Part shown: piece by piece, positions 18,501-25,874 of the stretch
Position numbering within the stretch: position 1 is the stretch's first letter
How the letters are laid out: the number at the start of each line of letters is the position of its first letter
Assembly (NCBI RefSeq): GCF_010548305.1
Contig: NZ_JAAGLV010000029.1
Span: 1 to 64,000 of the forward strand
DNA from: Streptomyces sp. SID13031
Lineage (GTDB): Bacteria; Actinomycetota; Actinomycetes; Propionibacteriales; Kribbellaceae
Direction of reading: 5' to 3'
Length of the DNA: 64,000 bases
Translations under genes and position numbers: made by a program
The notes under the pieces: generated by a model
The model's database searches: none
Seen by the model: only the letters and a program-made list of their open reading frames with translations
Told to the model about the DNA's origin: nothing

Positions 18501-19686
18501 GCTCCAGCCCGGCGACGCTCTGGGGAGCCGCAGCCCGCGCCCGATGCCACGAGTCGGTGAGGAACTGGTACGACGCGTAGTCGGCGCTCAGCCTGCGATC
18601 GCGCTTCTCGTGGCTGAACACCGACCGCAGCTTGCCCAGCACTCCGGTCGGCCGCCCGGTGTTGGCCGCGTCGAGCTCATGGGTCAGCTGGCTGAGCTGG
18701 TGGACCCAGACCTGGGCCAGCTGGTCGTCGGCCAGGCGCGGCGAGATCCGTAGTACGTGCGGATCGTTCTCCGTGCCCGAGCGGAGTCGCCCTTCGGCGG
18801 CCAGACCTCGGCTGGTCGGCAGGATCTCGACCCGGAGGTGTTGCGGTGCGTCGCTCGTGGTGGTCTCGAGAACGGCCTGCTGGGTTTGGGGGTTGATCGC
18901 CGGACGGCTGGTGATCATGCCGCCGAGCTCCGCGCGGCCGAGTCGCTGGAGGGCCGCGAGAGCCGCGTTCTCGTTGAGATCCAGGTCGAGGGCCGGGCGG
19001 CCACCGATGCCGGTGACGAGTCCGGATCCACGGACCTGGGGCGTCGCGGTCCGGGCGTTCGAGACCCGGCGGTGGCGGGAGCCGACCTGCGATCGATGCC
19101 GCCCGCCTTGCTGCTGCAACTGCTGCTGCGGCGCGATCGGCAGCGCAGTACCGGAGGCTTGTAAGGAGGGGTTTGATGCCTGGTGGTTCAGCAGTAGCGC
19201 GTCGCGGCGGATCTGCTGTGCTGTGGAGACCAGCTGGGTAGGCCGTGCCTGCGGCGATCGGTCCGGCAGGCTCGCGAGGCGGGCCGCCGCTGTCTCGGAC
19301 TGTGGGGCCGCGCTCTCCAGGACGATTCGCAACATCGCGTCGGCCTCGTCGCGCCGGGTCTGCTGCAGACCCGGTACGTGCAGGAGGCGGTCAAGTGCTG
19401 CGGTTGCGCCGTCGGCCGGTTCCAGCCCGCGGCTCCGGGCGACCTCGGCGCCGACCAGGGCGACCGACTCGGCCAGCAGACGCTCCTCGCTCGCTCGATC
19501 AGCTGCCCGGCGGGTGAGACGGGTGTCCAGCGCGGTGACGACGTGGGCAGGCAGAACCTCTTGTGCGTCCAGCCGGAAGCCGCCGTCGCGCAGGCGTACG
19601 CCGGACGGCGCGACCACGCCGAGGGCGATGCCGAGAGCCTCGCGCGCGCGGGCCCCGGCGAGATCGCCCTGCGTCGGACTGCTCAT
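12556..19686 (-). CDS. Giant modular protein (2376 aa), possible polymorphic effector
   Basis: I place the start at ATG 19686, after GAAGGAG, giving 2376 residues. No signal peptide or membrane helix is visible. Residues 1-300 are low-complexity helical (Gln-rich near 190). Residues about 310-390 contain QVWVHQLSQLTHELDA, and about 430-600 are Ala-rich helices likely to form coiled coils. From about 690 to 2145 six units recur, each with a beta-rich core and a Gly/Ser/Thr-rich alternating segment (about 699-762, 936-1016, 1241-1316, 1478-1545, 1817-1887, 2074-2141). The last 230 residues are a different alpha/beta domain ending in a Gly-His tail (HGAGHGPGHGAGHG). The plan resembles giant actinobacterial polymorphic-toxin-like proteins. 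That reading is inference and the activity is unknown. Confidence 0.7.
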   Translation of the reverse strand: MSSPTQGDLAGARAREALGIALGVVAPSGVRLRDGGFRLDAQEVLPAHVVTALDTRLTRRAADRASEERLLAESVALVGAEVARSRGLEPADGATAALDRLLHVPGLQQTRRDEADAMLRIVLESAAPQSETAAARLASLPDRSPQARPTQLVSTAQQIRRDALLLNHQASNPSLQASGTALPIAPQQQLQQQGGRHRSQVGSRHRRVSNARTATPQVRGSGLVTGIGGRPALDLDLNENAALAALQRLGRAELGGMITSRPAINPQTQQAVLETTTSDAPQHLRVEILPTSRGLAAEGRLRSGTENDPHVLRISPRLADDQLAQVWVHQLSQLTHELDAANTGRPTGVLGKLRSVFSHEKRDRRLSADYASYQFLTDSWHRARAAAPQSVAGLERDLDALATSIRKRGGVTPALPWAADAMHVPGAAAAGTAAALAVRAESAGLAPYTPAALQLQVAGAVSGLASEVRELQTLADAKTASSAAATDEARELSSKAAAELSFKDKGAPERARVLNVEASGAARKATRHTEIAGGYQQAVVAAEQALAGQRDLLAELNAVISDPRQPQAALATLAQNAVEKTEAYRVAAEAALPVKDVLHTGVPDGQPLNAPISQIDQVLAAHGISAQLGDSTAPPPLPAAAYRRLLSGDGMEFTVGGSPDSDVTKLAQVRLRLRPRDVRENLDRDYELAEQMSGTIGDGGQSIATTATHSTNFSFGVNAQPLMAMAPPGSTVHSLSQVAAPRIDVSSGRGQSETSGSSSHDKQGAVDDDRGESLQVGWTGTWEVEVRASATEPWSAPATFDAGHQLTWVSAAYTVKPASETVTLAELGRANEVDPAFPRHTVTNIEGLNSIRDRIIAGGRERFGEIDRVAYAQIDGLLTEDVSRLLRQTSKPGGYGRQIVSGGEAVYHVQLEVEPIWSTAKLSGESSPDLWQEEVEVDFNGVSANQSSSSSASASVGLAYPGTAVAGQPVPDYYPSPSALNDIGSTTADVSPSVSAGRNVSRQGGLSVSATSITPVVHRNQGPTQGVVVGLRVRATLRKLNDPAAEPVVVTDFCDARLRVPENDLLRAGGRVDKDAVRRNPDGTARLDQYKRALLRGDPEPPTGVQTLPPVIGPGANQLRGGGQALVQNFTGDREALEQTLRNLSREGLVPPLDANLQPVFDDVPDDRRLRSGQLINYDRTVQHIAAERLEAGYNQATQSGIPLVLIDQRTGHAPQYRTFRIAVQQDFTDVTGEGTSTTDNVVRLGIASDASSRSGGRSKGVPLSAGASLSNGPAEGVRGWAGRIGVKLSRSAVGRSFNWSAGRRVNRVSLTETTGPVDILRTGHRVVVTEITKDGDSAPLADAKGSARILVDNALARAAEPVHAAQPKAPSAAAVKQSMPVHVDAGNPVDRITSAVDAIDLGSNTYLELHAMLAPDSLVAHKEWMNGEYRLPMTIVPPAGNPVDAIRQGTLLPRGLSVVVRGEAVDRTFLAVTEQNSGDINFTMKDTGFTSGRSTSGGVGVDGGAGPVEADGSAFSGGANLGRTGGTSQSTSNSQTTGEEGLLVNIGTHHQFLDRYKLVADLVDANGAVVQSVPLQDAKVQTTTPERRALRLYGRRELDLPLEVVSDAAERYLEGQLKISPRDAAAFVRRYKQEKASVTTGLATEHTDERLTERLVEHAKASQSTAPSARQRFDDAVIGIARVADQPREMGLPPQYDIGLASAQIEDISPIGQPGGQVDLLNPALKQVEKLAPGLLASNPMLRAALATDLGTDGWQGHLGDMYGVRGFVAEVEVPVPGQPQPDLIVVRVKARYDGPVLVDGTPDIPEVDAIGLKQNYDYGTQEESVSHTTTYAAGAELKDSSLSGGIGTDRSRNVTAKRGTQNTHVDRTGHFNQAEIRRDATFDVQVSRVRSAGAATMAGLRWRLNRTLPAEQTTHATPEQVQARMTLMVPRELLKEATPNAPAPAVEPDHRVVQVPEGATAEAMIPHGEGEPEVDQLHQQIRAYLVAHKDMGEAAMRENDVALEGELSPTALRAALKRLTSDQGLELTAMAGRGNSNTKFVVTVKARPVGWELQDDPISGGQSGQVWRAMESNGITVTGNRLMPVTGSGGASGGLVNVGGSVGEQVKEQSSDSHATRLETSRFKEGEQATVKAPMALSVTVHEVAESGRGLPKVKRSVQLPETANAVYYLKMLQNEYLDGLRQLESGTKAAPALEAAGPKPAKAELRTTEYGVDAAGNDVHQPYRPLLTALNQAVAEKRTVALAVQEAGGAERHYEAFQDGSLKEVGDDSGYAEAFAGLHPRVALMCEGRVDLRTLYNGTARSESFNGKVAEALEHNGVPLAMLKGLDHSTTARQLSAPAGQGERQPTGGAGTSHGAGHGPGHGAGHGPALAGQ

Positions 19687-19899
19687 CCGGTCGGCTCCTT
19701 CGGCGTCGGTGAGGTGAGTGTGACCGCAAAGTAACCTTTGGGGTTCCCCCCGGACAACCGGCAAAAGATTTCAATCCGGCTACCGGTTAGGGTGCTGAGT
19801 TCCCACGAAGAGCGCGAGCAGGTCGCGGCCCGGGCACCGAAGAGGTAACAGCGTGTCCATTCGGTCCGGATGGTCCTCACCGACCATTACGGTAGGCGG
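19687..19899. promoter_or_regulatory. Divergent promoter region, giant protein and Tad cluster
   Basis: These 213 bases separate two outward-reading units, so both promoters should be here. The stretch is locally AT-richer around GGCAAAAGATTTCAATCCGG. I could not fix -10 or -35 elements for either side. The ribosome binding site of the giant gene (GAAGGAG) lies at about 19695-19701. Confidence 0.4.
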
Positions 19900-20628
19900 G
19901 TGAGTTTCTCGTCCCCCACGCGTCCCTCCGCCCCCGGTGCCCGCGGTTCCAAGGCAGCGGGCGGTGGCTCGAACCGACTGCCGTCCAGCCGCGAACGCCG
20001 CCCCGCGCTCGCGGCTCTGGCGGTGATCCTGATCCTGCTGGGCGCCTCCGGCTCGGCCCTGATCGCCCTGCGCAGCGGCAATCGGCAGGACTACATCGTG
20101 ATGGTGCCCACGTCGCTCCCGCCTGGGAGCAGGATCGACGAGGATGACTTCGCCCGCGGTGACCTGGCCGGCAAGACCGGCGCGCTGATCCCATACGCCC
20201 AGTGGAAGAAGTACGAGGGCCAGTACACGACCACCTGGCTGTACCGCAATCAGTTCGTCACCCCCCAGAACTTCACCACCGAACCGATCCCGGCCGGTGG
20301 CGCGCTGGTCGGTGTCAGCCTCGAAGCCGGCCGGGCGCCGTCGTCCAACCTCGCGGGCGGCGACATCGTCCAGGTGGTCCAGGTGCCGGCCTCCAACCAG
20401 GCTGGTGGCGTGCCCTCGATCCTGGTCACGGCGGCTTCGGTGACCAGCTCATCGGGCAAGGTCACCGATGACAAGACGAGCGCGAGCACCACGCTGAACG
20501 TGACCATCCTGGTGCCTGCGGCGCAGTCCACCGCCGTCGCCGCGGCCGCCGCGTCCAAGACCCTGGTACTGGTGAAGTTGCCGGCCGGCACCAAGCCCGA
20601 CGTAGCGCCGATCCGGGCAGGCGGCTGA
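19900..20628 (+). CDS. CpaB/SAF-domain protein of the Tad pilus cluster
   Basis: This protein has about 242 residues and begins the Tad cluster. An N-terminal cytoplasmic stretch of about 40 residues precedes one membrane helix (LAALAVILILLGASGSALIAL). An extracellular SAF-like domain follows, with VPTSLPPGSRIDEDDFARGDL and IPAGGALVGVSL, as in CpaB/RcpC, which in other bacteria bind glycan or shape the pilus pore. I chose GTG 19900 (MSFSSPTRP). An in-frame ATG at 19870 is the alternative, and neither has a strong ribosome binding site. Its stop shares one base with the next start. Confidence 0.8.
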   Translation: MSFSSPTRPSAPGARGSKAAGGGSNRLPSSRERRPALAALAVILILLGASGSALIALRSGNRQDYIVMVPTSLPPGSRIDEDDFARGDLAGKTGALIPYAQWKKYEGQYTTTWLYRNQFVTPQNFTTEPIPAGGALVGVSLEAGRAPSSNLAGGDIVQVVQVPASNQAGGVPSILVTAASVTSSSGKVTDDKTSASTTLNVTILVPAAQSTAVAAAAASKTLVLVKLPAGTKPDVAPIRAGG

Positions 20629-21446
20629 TGGCACTCGTCGCATTGGCGAGCGCGAAGGGCTCGCCCGGAGTGACCACTACCGGCCTGGTGCTGGGCGCGC
20701 TCTGGCCGCGGCCGGTGCTGCTGGCCGAGTGTGACCCGTCGGGCAGCGATGTGGCGATCCGGATGTCGGCACCCGGTGGCCAGCCGCTCAACTCCGACCG
20801 GGGGCTGGTCAGCCTGGCCGCGGCCGGCCGTAAAGGTCTCGACGACGACGTCATCATGGCCCACAGCCAGCAGCTCGACGGCGGCCTGGACGTGATGGTC
20901 GGCGTTCGTTCGCCCGAGCAGATCGGTGGCATGGGTGGGCTCTGGGAGCCGCTCGGGATCACCTTCAACCAGATGTTCAGCGCCGACGTGATCGCCGACT
21001 GCGGCCGGATCGGTCCGTCCTCGCCCCAGCTGCCGGTAGTACAGGCGGCCCGGATGGTCGTCCTGGTCTGTACCGCGACCGGCTCGTCCGTTGCACACCT
21101 GCGCGAACGGCTCGGCCAGCTCGTCCACCACGTCGACGCCAAGCTCGGCGTGCTCGTGGTCGGCGACCCGAAGCGGCGCGAGGGCGTGAAGCAGGTCTGG
21201 TCAGTCCTGGACGCGATGTCCGTGCCGGTGCAGCACCGCTGGCATCTGGCCTACGACCCGGCCGGCGCCGCGTTCTTCGACGGCCGCGGCCAGGGCCGGC
21301 TGGACCGGACGCCGTTGATCCGCACGGCCGGCGACATCGCGGCCGAGATGGCGGCGGCGGTCGCGATGCCGACCCAGCACGACTTCGACATGGCTCAGGC
21401 GGCCTTCCCGCCCGGCTCCTCGGACGGCGCCTGGGAGGGTAGATGA
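20628..21446 (+). CDS. TadZ/CpaE-like P-loop protein with altered Walker A
   Basis: This 272-residue protein has the MinD/ParA-like fold used by CpaE/TadZ to place the pilus machine. It opens with LVALASAKGSPGVTTTGLVL: the signature lysine is kept (Lys10), but the second lysine of KGGxGKTT is replaced by Val. The Walker A' region LLAECDPSGSD and the core VIADCGRIG are present. ATP hydrolysis may therefore be weak or lost. Such degenerate copies are common in actinobacterial Tad loci. It is joined to its neighbours by one-base and four-base overlaps, so its job in pilus assembly is well supported by context. Confidence 0.82.
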   Translation: MALVALASAKGSPGVTTTGLVLGALWPRPVLLAECDPSGSDVAIRMSAPGGQPLNSDRGLVSLAAAGRKGLDDDVIMAHSQQLDGGLDVMVGVRSPEQIGGMGGLWEPLGITFNQMFSADVIADCGRIGPSSPQLPVVQAARMVVLVCTATGSSVAHLRERLGQLVHHVDAKLGVLVVGDPKRREGVKQVWSVLDAMSVPVQHRWHLAYDPAGAAFFDGRGQGRLDRTPLIRTAGDIAAEMAAAVAMPTQHDFDMAQAAFPPGSSDGAWEGR

Positions 21447-22753
21447 GCACGGACCAGGAGCTCGTCCGCAAGCTCCGGGTCCAGGTCGCCGAGCGGCTGA
21501 ACGAGCAGCGCCGGCGCGACCAGGCCAACGGCGTACCGCCGATGAGCGCCGAGGACGAGCGGGAGTACGCACGCTCGCTGATCGTCCAGGTGCTCGAGGA
21601 CCACGCCCGGTACGAGCTGGCTGAGGGGCGCACGCCGCCGACGCCGGAGGACGACGCGCAGATCGCCGGCGCGATCCACTCCGCGCTGTTCGGCGTCGGC
21701 CGGCTGCAACCGCTGATCGACGACCCGGACGTCGAGAACATCGACATCAACGGGTGCGACCAGGTCTTCATCCAGTACGGCGACGGTCGCGAGGAGCGGC
21801 CGGGGCCGGTGGCCGACAACGACGACGAGCTGATCGAGCTGATCCAGGTGCTCGCGGCGCACGCGGGCCTGACCAGCCGCCCGTTCGACTCGGCCAACCC
21901 GCAGCTCGATCTGCGGCTGCCCGACGGGTCGCGGTTGTCGGCGGTGATGGGCGTGACGGCGCGCCCGTCGGTCTCGATCCGGCGATCCCGGCTCGGCAAG
22001 GTCTTCCTGCAGGATCTGGTGGCCAACGGCACGATGTCCGCCGAGATCGCGTCCTTCCTCAAGGCCGCGGTCGCGGCCCGGAAGAACGTGATGATCGCGG
22101 GCGCGACGAACTCCGGCAAGACCACCCTGCTGCGTGCGCTGGCCAACGAGATCCAGCCGCACGAGCGCCTCATCACGGTCGAGCGCTCGCTCGAGCTCGG
22201 GCTGGGGGAGTTCAAGGACCTGCACCCGAACGTGGTCGCGTTCGAGGAGCGGCTGCCGAACTCCGAAGGTGTCGGTCAGGTCGACATGGCCGACCTGGTC
22301 CGCCGCTCGCTGCGGATGAACCCCAGCCGCGTCATCGTCGGTGAGGTGCTCGGCGACGAGATCGTCACGATGCTGAACGCGATGAGCCAGGGTAACGACG
22401 GCTCGCTGTCGACGATCCACTCGAACAGCTCGATGGAGGTGTTCAACCGGATCAGCACCTACGCCATCCAGGCGCGTGAGCGGTTGCCGATGGAGGCGAC
22501 CCAGATGCTGATCTCGGGAGCGCTCGACTTCGTCGTGTTCGTCCGTAAGCACAACGACTACCAGCACGGCGGCACCCTCAGCCGGTACATCGAGAGCATC
22601 CGTGAGGTGACCGGCTGGGACGGCCGGGTGCTGTCCGGCGAGGTGTTCGCCCCGGGCCCCGACGGCCGGGCCGCGGCGCACGCGCCGATCGCCTGTATGG
22701 ACGAGCTCGAGCACTACGGCTACCAGCCGCTCGTGCACGGACGGTGGGCCTGA
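21443..22753 (+). CDS. tadA: Tad pilus assembly ATPase CpaF/TadA
   Basis: This 436-residue secretion ATPase powers Flp pilus assembly. Walker A is GATNSGKTTL with Lys226. The Asp box holds ITVERSLELGL and FEERLPNSEGVGQVDMADL, Walker B is RVIVGEVLGDE, and the His box is MSQGNDGSLSTIHSNSS. An N-terminal helical domain (about residues 1-90) precedes the catalytic part, as in CpaF. It overlaps the TadZ-like gene by four bases and shares one base with tadB. The complete motifs indicate an active enzyme acting at the inner face of the membrane. Confidence 0.94.
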   Translation: MSTDQELVRKLRVQVAERLNEQRRRDQANGVPPMSAEDEREYARSLIVQVLEDHARYELAEGRTPPTPEDDAQIAGAIHSALFGVGRLQPLIDDPDVENIDINGCDQVFIQYGDGREERPGPVADNDDELIELIQVLAAHAGLTSRPFDSANPQLDLRLPDGSRLSAVMGVTARPSVSIRRSRLGKVFLQDLVANGTMSAEIASFLKAAVAARKNVMIAGATNSGKTTLLRALANEIQPHERLITVERSLELGLGEFKDLHPNVVAFEERLPNSEGVGQVDMADLVRRSLRMNPSRVIVGEVLGDEIVTMLNAMSQGNDGSLSTIHSNSSMEVFNRISTYAIQARERLPMEATQMLISGALDFVVFVRKHNDYQHGGTLSRYIESIREVTGWDGRVLSGEVFAPGPDGRAAAHAPIACMDELEHYGYQPLVHGRWA

Positions 22754-23658
22754 TGAGCAGCGAGACCTTGCTGGCACTCCTGTGCGGCGCGGTGGTCGGT
22801 GGCGCGATCCTGCTGCTGGTCGTCGCGATCCGCGGGACGTTGCCGCGCGAGGCGACCCCGTCGCTGTTCCAGCGAGGCGGCAGCGTTGAGGGCCGTAAGC
22901 AACTGATCCGATTCGGTACCGGCATCGCAGTCGGTCTGATCGTCCTCGTCGTCACCCGCTGGCTCGTGCTGGCGGCTGCTCTCGGGCTGCTGGCGGCGCT
23001 GGCCGATCGCTTCTTCGGTGGTACAGGTGAAGAGCGCCGGGCGATCGAGCGGCTGGAGGCGCTGGCCACCTGGACCGAGGCGTTGCGCGACACGATCGCC
23101 GGCGCCGTCGGTCTGGAACAGGCGATCCCGGCCACCGCGGTCAACGCGGCCCCCGCGATCAAGCCGAGTCTGAACCTGCTGGTCGACCGGCTGCGGATCC
23201 GCGAACCGTTGCCCTCGGCCCTGATGCGGTTCGCCGACGATTTGAACGACCCGTCGGCCGACCTGATCGTCGCGGCGCTGGTGCTGAACGCGCGACTGCG
23301 TGGCCCGGGTCTGCGTGAAGTGCTGAGCGCCCTGGCCGACTCCGCCCGCGAAGAGCTCGACGTCCGCCGGAAGGTGGCCGCTGAGCGCCGCTCGACCCGG
23401 CGAAGCGTCCAGGTCGTCGTGGCGATCACGCTCCTGGTGGCCGCCGCGCTGATCCTGTTCAACCCGACGTACGTCTCGCCGTACACGAGTTTCATCGGCC
23501 AGTTCGTGCTCTTCATCGTCATCGCGCTGTACGCCGTTGGACTGGTCTGGCTGCGCAAACTGGCGAAGATCGAGGTACCGGAGCGGTTCCTGATCCGCAG
23601 TGACGACCGGCGGGCACATCGCAGTGGTGACGAGCGGATGGAGGTGGTGGGCGGATGA
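22753..23658 (+). CDS. tadB: Tad pilus platform protein TadB
   Basis: This 301-residue membrane protein belongs to the type II secretion F family. I start it at ATG 22753, which shares one base with the tadA stop; a GTG nine bases earlier is the alternative. There is one N-terminal helix (LALLCGAVVGGAILLLVV), a helical pair at about 55-85, the cytoplasmic GspF domain with LATWTEALRDTIAGAVGLEQAI, and two C-terminal helices, VVVAITLLVAAALILF and QFVLFIVIALYAVGLVWL. With TadC it should form the platform that the ATPase acts on. Confidence 0.9.
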   Translation: MSSETLLALLCGAVVGGAILLLVVAIRGTLPREATPSLFQRGGSVEGRKQLIRFGTGIAVGLIVLVVTRWLVLAAALGLLAALADRFFGGTGEERRAIERLEALATWTEALRDTIAGAVGLEQAIPATAVNAAPAIKPSLNLLVDRLRIREPLPSALMRFADDLNDPSADLIVAALVLNARLRGPGLREVLSALADSAREELDVRRKVAAERRSTRRSVQVVVAITLLVAAALILFNPTYVSPYTSFIGQFVLFIVIALYAVGLVWLRKLAKIEVPERFLIRSDDRRAHRSGDERMEVVGG

Positions 23659-24575
23659 CCGGCGCATTCATCGCGGGCGGCCTGTTCGGTGCGGGGCTCT
23701 ACCTGTTGATCCGGATGTTCATCAGGCCGCGCGCCAACGTGCTCTCGACGATCGCGCGGATCGACGCCGGCCGCTCGGGGTATGTGAGTGCCGCGACCGC
23801 CAGCGCGGCGGGGGAGCGGGTGCTCGGCGGAGTGGACCGGGCCCGCGAGACACTCGGCCAGCGGCTGGAGGCCGAGGCGAACGCGCGCGGCTGGACGTTC
23901 GGCCGGCTGCGGCGGGACCTCGCGGTGATGAACCAGCCGTTCGCGGCGATGCTCGCCACCAAGGTGTTCTTCGCCCTGGGCGCGCTGATCTTCATCCCGT
24001 TCATCCTGTTCCTGTTCGCGATGCTGGGCTTCACCCCGCCCGGCGCGACCCCGGCGGTGGTCACGCTCGCCGCGATGACGTTCGCGTTCTTCCTGCCTGA
24101 CCTGGCTCTGCGCCAGGAGGCGGAGGCCCGGCGGCGCGACTTCCGGCATGTGGTCGGCAGCTTCCTCGACCTGGTCGCGATGAACCTGGCCGGTGGCCGC
24201 GGTCTGCCGGAGGCGCTGATGACGGCCTCGACGATCGGCGACCACTGGGCGATGGCGAGGATCCGGCAGGCGCTGGCCAATGCGCGGCTGATCGGCATCA
24301 CACCGTGGGACGCGATGGCCCGGCTGGGCGAGGACCTCGGGGTCGAGGAGTTGCGCGACCTGGCGTCGGCGCTGGCGCTGGCCGGTGACGAGGGCGCGAA
24401 GATCCGCGCCTCGCTGCTGGCCCGGGCCGCCTCGTTGCGGCGCAAAGAGCTCGCCGACGTCGAAGGCAAGGCAGGGGAGCGGTCGCAGTCGATGCTCGTC
24501 GCCCAGCTGGTGATGTGCGCGGCGTTCATGCTGTTCCTCGGCTACCCGGCCGGTGCGGCGATCCTGGGAAGTTAG
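23655..24575 (+). CDS. tadC: Tad pilus platform protein TadC
   Basis: This 306-residue second F-family platform protein overlaps tadB by four bases. The N-terminal helix is AGGLFGAGLYLLIRMFI, a helix pair lies at about 100-150 (ALGALIFIPFILFLFAMLGF), the GspF domain is FRHVVGSFLDLVAMNLAGGRGLPEAL, and the last helix is MLVAQLVMCAAFMLFLGY. TadB and TadC are usually both needed for pilin export. A gap of 115 bases follows before the pilin gene. Confidence 0.9.
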   Translation: MTGAFIAGGLFGAGLYLLIRMFIRPRANVLSTIARIDAGRSGYVSAATASAAGERVLGGVDRARETLGQRLEAEANARGWTFGRLRRDLAVMNQPFAAMLATKVFFALGALIFIPFILFLFAMLGFTPPGATPAVVTLAAMTFAFFLPDLALRQEAEARRRDFRHVVGSFLDLVAMNLAGGRGLPEALMTASTIGDHWAMARIRQALANARLIGITPWDAMARLGEDLGVEELRDLASALALAGDEGAKIRASLLARAASLRRKELADVEGKAGERSQSMLVAQLVMCAAFMLFLGYPAGAAILGS

Positions 24576-24690
24576 TGATGGCCGCCACCGGGAACAAGGA
24601 TCCATCGGGCATTGGTGTCCGTCAGACAGGGCATACTGAGCCTCGAATCGGGCTCAGGACTGAAGTGACGAGTTTCGGAGGGTTTACCGG

Positions 24691-24924
24691 ATGAACGTGG
24701 AAACGCAGTTCGTGCGCGCGATGGTCGGCTACGCGCTGGCGCGGGCCCACACCCAGCGAGCCCGCGGCGCGGCCGCGAAGACCCGTGGCAGCCGCAACGA
24801 GCTCGGTGCGTCGGCGCTGGAATGGGCCATCATCTCGGCGATCCTGGTCGCCGCGGCGCTGGCGATCGGGCTGGTGGTCCGGGGCGTGATCGACAAGCGC
24901 ACGGGCGAGATCCAGAACGGCTGA
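24691..24924 (+). CDS. flp: Flp-type pilin precursor
   Basis: This 77-residue small protein is the likely major pilin. A basic leader of 39 residues ends in NELG, followed by ASALEWAIISAILVAAALAI. Gly39 with Glu at +5 of the mature chain (Glu44) fits the type IV-b/Flp processing site; the usual Tyr at +6 is Trp here. It starts at ATG 24691 behind GGAGGG. The 115-base upstream gap may hold its own promoter, since pilin is needed in excess. No prepilin peptidase gene is in the window. Confidence 0.87.
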   Translation: MNVETQFVRAMVGYALARAHTQRARGAAAKTRGSRNELGASALEWAIISAILVAAALAIGLVVRGVIDKRTGEIQNG

Positions 24925-24928
24925 GGCG

Positions 24929-25396
24929 TTGTCGCGGTCACCTCGTCGCAGAGCAGCAAGTGAGCGTGGCCGCCGGGGCCGGCAGCGCCGGAACCGGTCG
25001 GAGCGAGGCGCGTCCTCGCTCGAGCTGGCCATCCTCGCGCCCTCGATCCTGGCGCTGATCTTCATCTCGATCCAGACTGCGCTGTGGCTGTACGGCCGGT
25101 CCGTCGCGCTGAACGCGGCCCAGGAAGGGGTCTCCCGGTTGAGGCTCGTCCAGCCGCCGCTCTACACCGGCGCGATCGGCGAGAAGGTCCGCGGCGATAT
25201 CGAGGCCTACGCCCAGCAACTCGGCGGCAACACCCTCGGCGACGCCGTCGTGGAGCCGCCCGCCTACAACAACCCCGAAGGCATGGTCTCGTTCACCGTC
25301 ACCGGCGAAACCATCTCTCTGGTCCCCGGCCTGAAACTGACCGTGAGCCAAACCGCCACCGGCCCGATCGAGCAATTCGAAGCCGACGACAAATGA
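24929..25396 (+). CDS. TadE-like pseudopilin (first)
   Basis: This 155-residue protein has a strongly basic N-terminus, then ERGASSLELAILAPSILALIFISIQTALWLYG. The glycine with Glu at +5 and the hydrophobic helix match the TadE processing site. The rest (ALNAAQEGVSRLRL and a beta-rich tail) is the usual outer domain. The start appears to be TTG 24929, four bases after the pilin stop, with a weak ribosome binding site, so translation may be coupled to the pilin. It ends seven bases before the second TadE-like gene. Confidence 0.84.
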   Translation: MSRSPRRRAASERGRRGRQRRNRSERGASSLELAILAPSILALIFISIQTALWLYGRSVALNAAQEGVSRLRLVQPPLYTGAIGEKVRGDIEAYAQQLGGNTLGDAVVEPPAYNNPEGMVSFTVTGETISLVPGLKLTVSQTATGPIEQFEADDK

Positions 25397-25403
25397 GTGA
25401 GCG

Positions 25404-25874
25404 ATGACTTCCATGGGTCCGCCCCACCCACGCACCCGACGCCGCCTGCCGCGGCGCGGTGAGCGGGGGACGATGGCTTTGGAGATGGTGATCCTGGCGC
25501 CGCTCCTGCTCATCCTGTTCATGTTCCTGCTGGCCTGTGGCAGGTATTTCCAGACGTCTTCGTTGCTGGAGAACGCCGCCCGGGACGGCGCTCGGTCCGC
25601 GAGCCAGACCCGGTCGCTGGCCGACGCGCAGACGCAGGTCGATGCGGCGGTCACCCGGACGATGGAGCAGGCGGTGACGTCCTGCAAGGACTCCGCGGGC
25701 GGCACCATCACCAGCGGGTTCGCGGCCGGCTCGGCGCTGTCCGTCGAGGTGACCTGCACGATCAACTACCGCGATCTCGGCCTGCTCGGCATCGGCGGCG
25801 ACACCACGATCACCAAGCGGTTCAGCTCATCCGTCGACCCCTACCGAGGCGTCCGCGATGGCGACACTCCCTGA
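25404..25874 (+). CDS. TadE-like pseudopilin (second)
   Basis: This 156-residue protein has the same plan as the gene before it. A basic leader is followed by GERGTMALEMVILAPLLLILFMFLLACGRYF, again Gly with Glu at +5, and then LLENAARDGARSASQTR, typical of TadE. Two cysteines in the outer domain (TSCKDS and VTCTINY) could form a disulfide. It overlaps the next gene by 17 bases. It is a minor pilin or assembly factor by family, and no further role can be read. Confidence 0.86.
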   Translation: MTSMGPPHPRTRRRLPRRGERGTMALEMVILAPLLLILFMFLLACGRYFQTSSLLENAARDGARSASQTRSLADAQTQVDAAVTRTMEQAVTSCKDSAGGTITSGFAAGSALSVEVTCTINYRDLGLLGIGGDTTITKRFSSSVDPYRGVRDGDTP

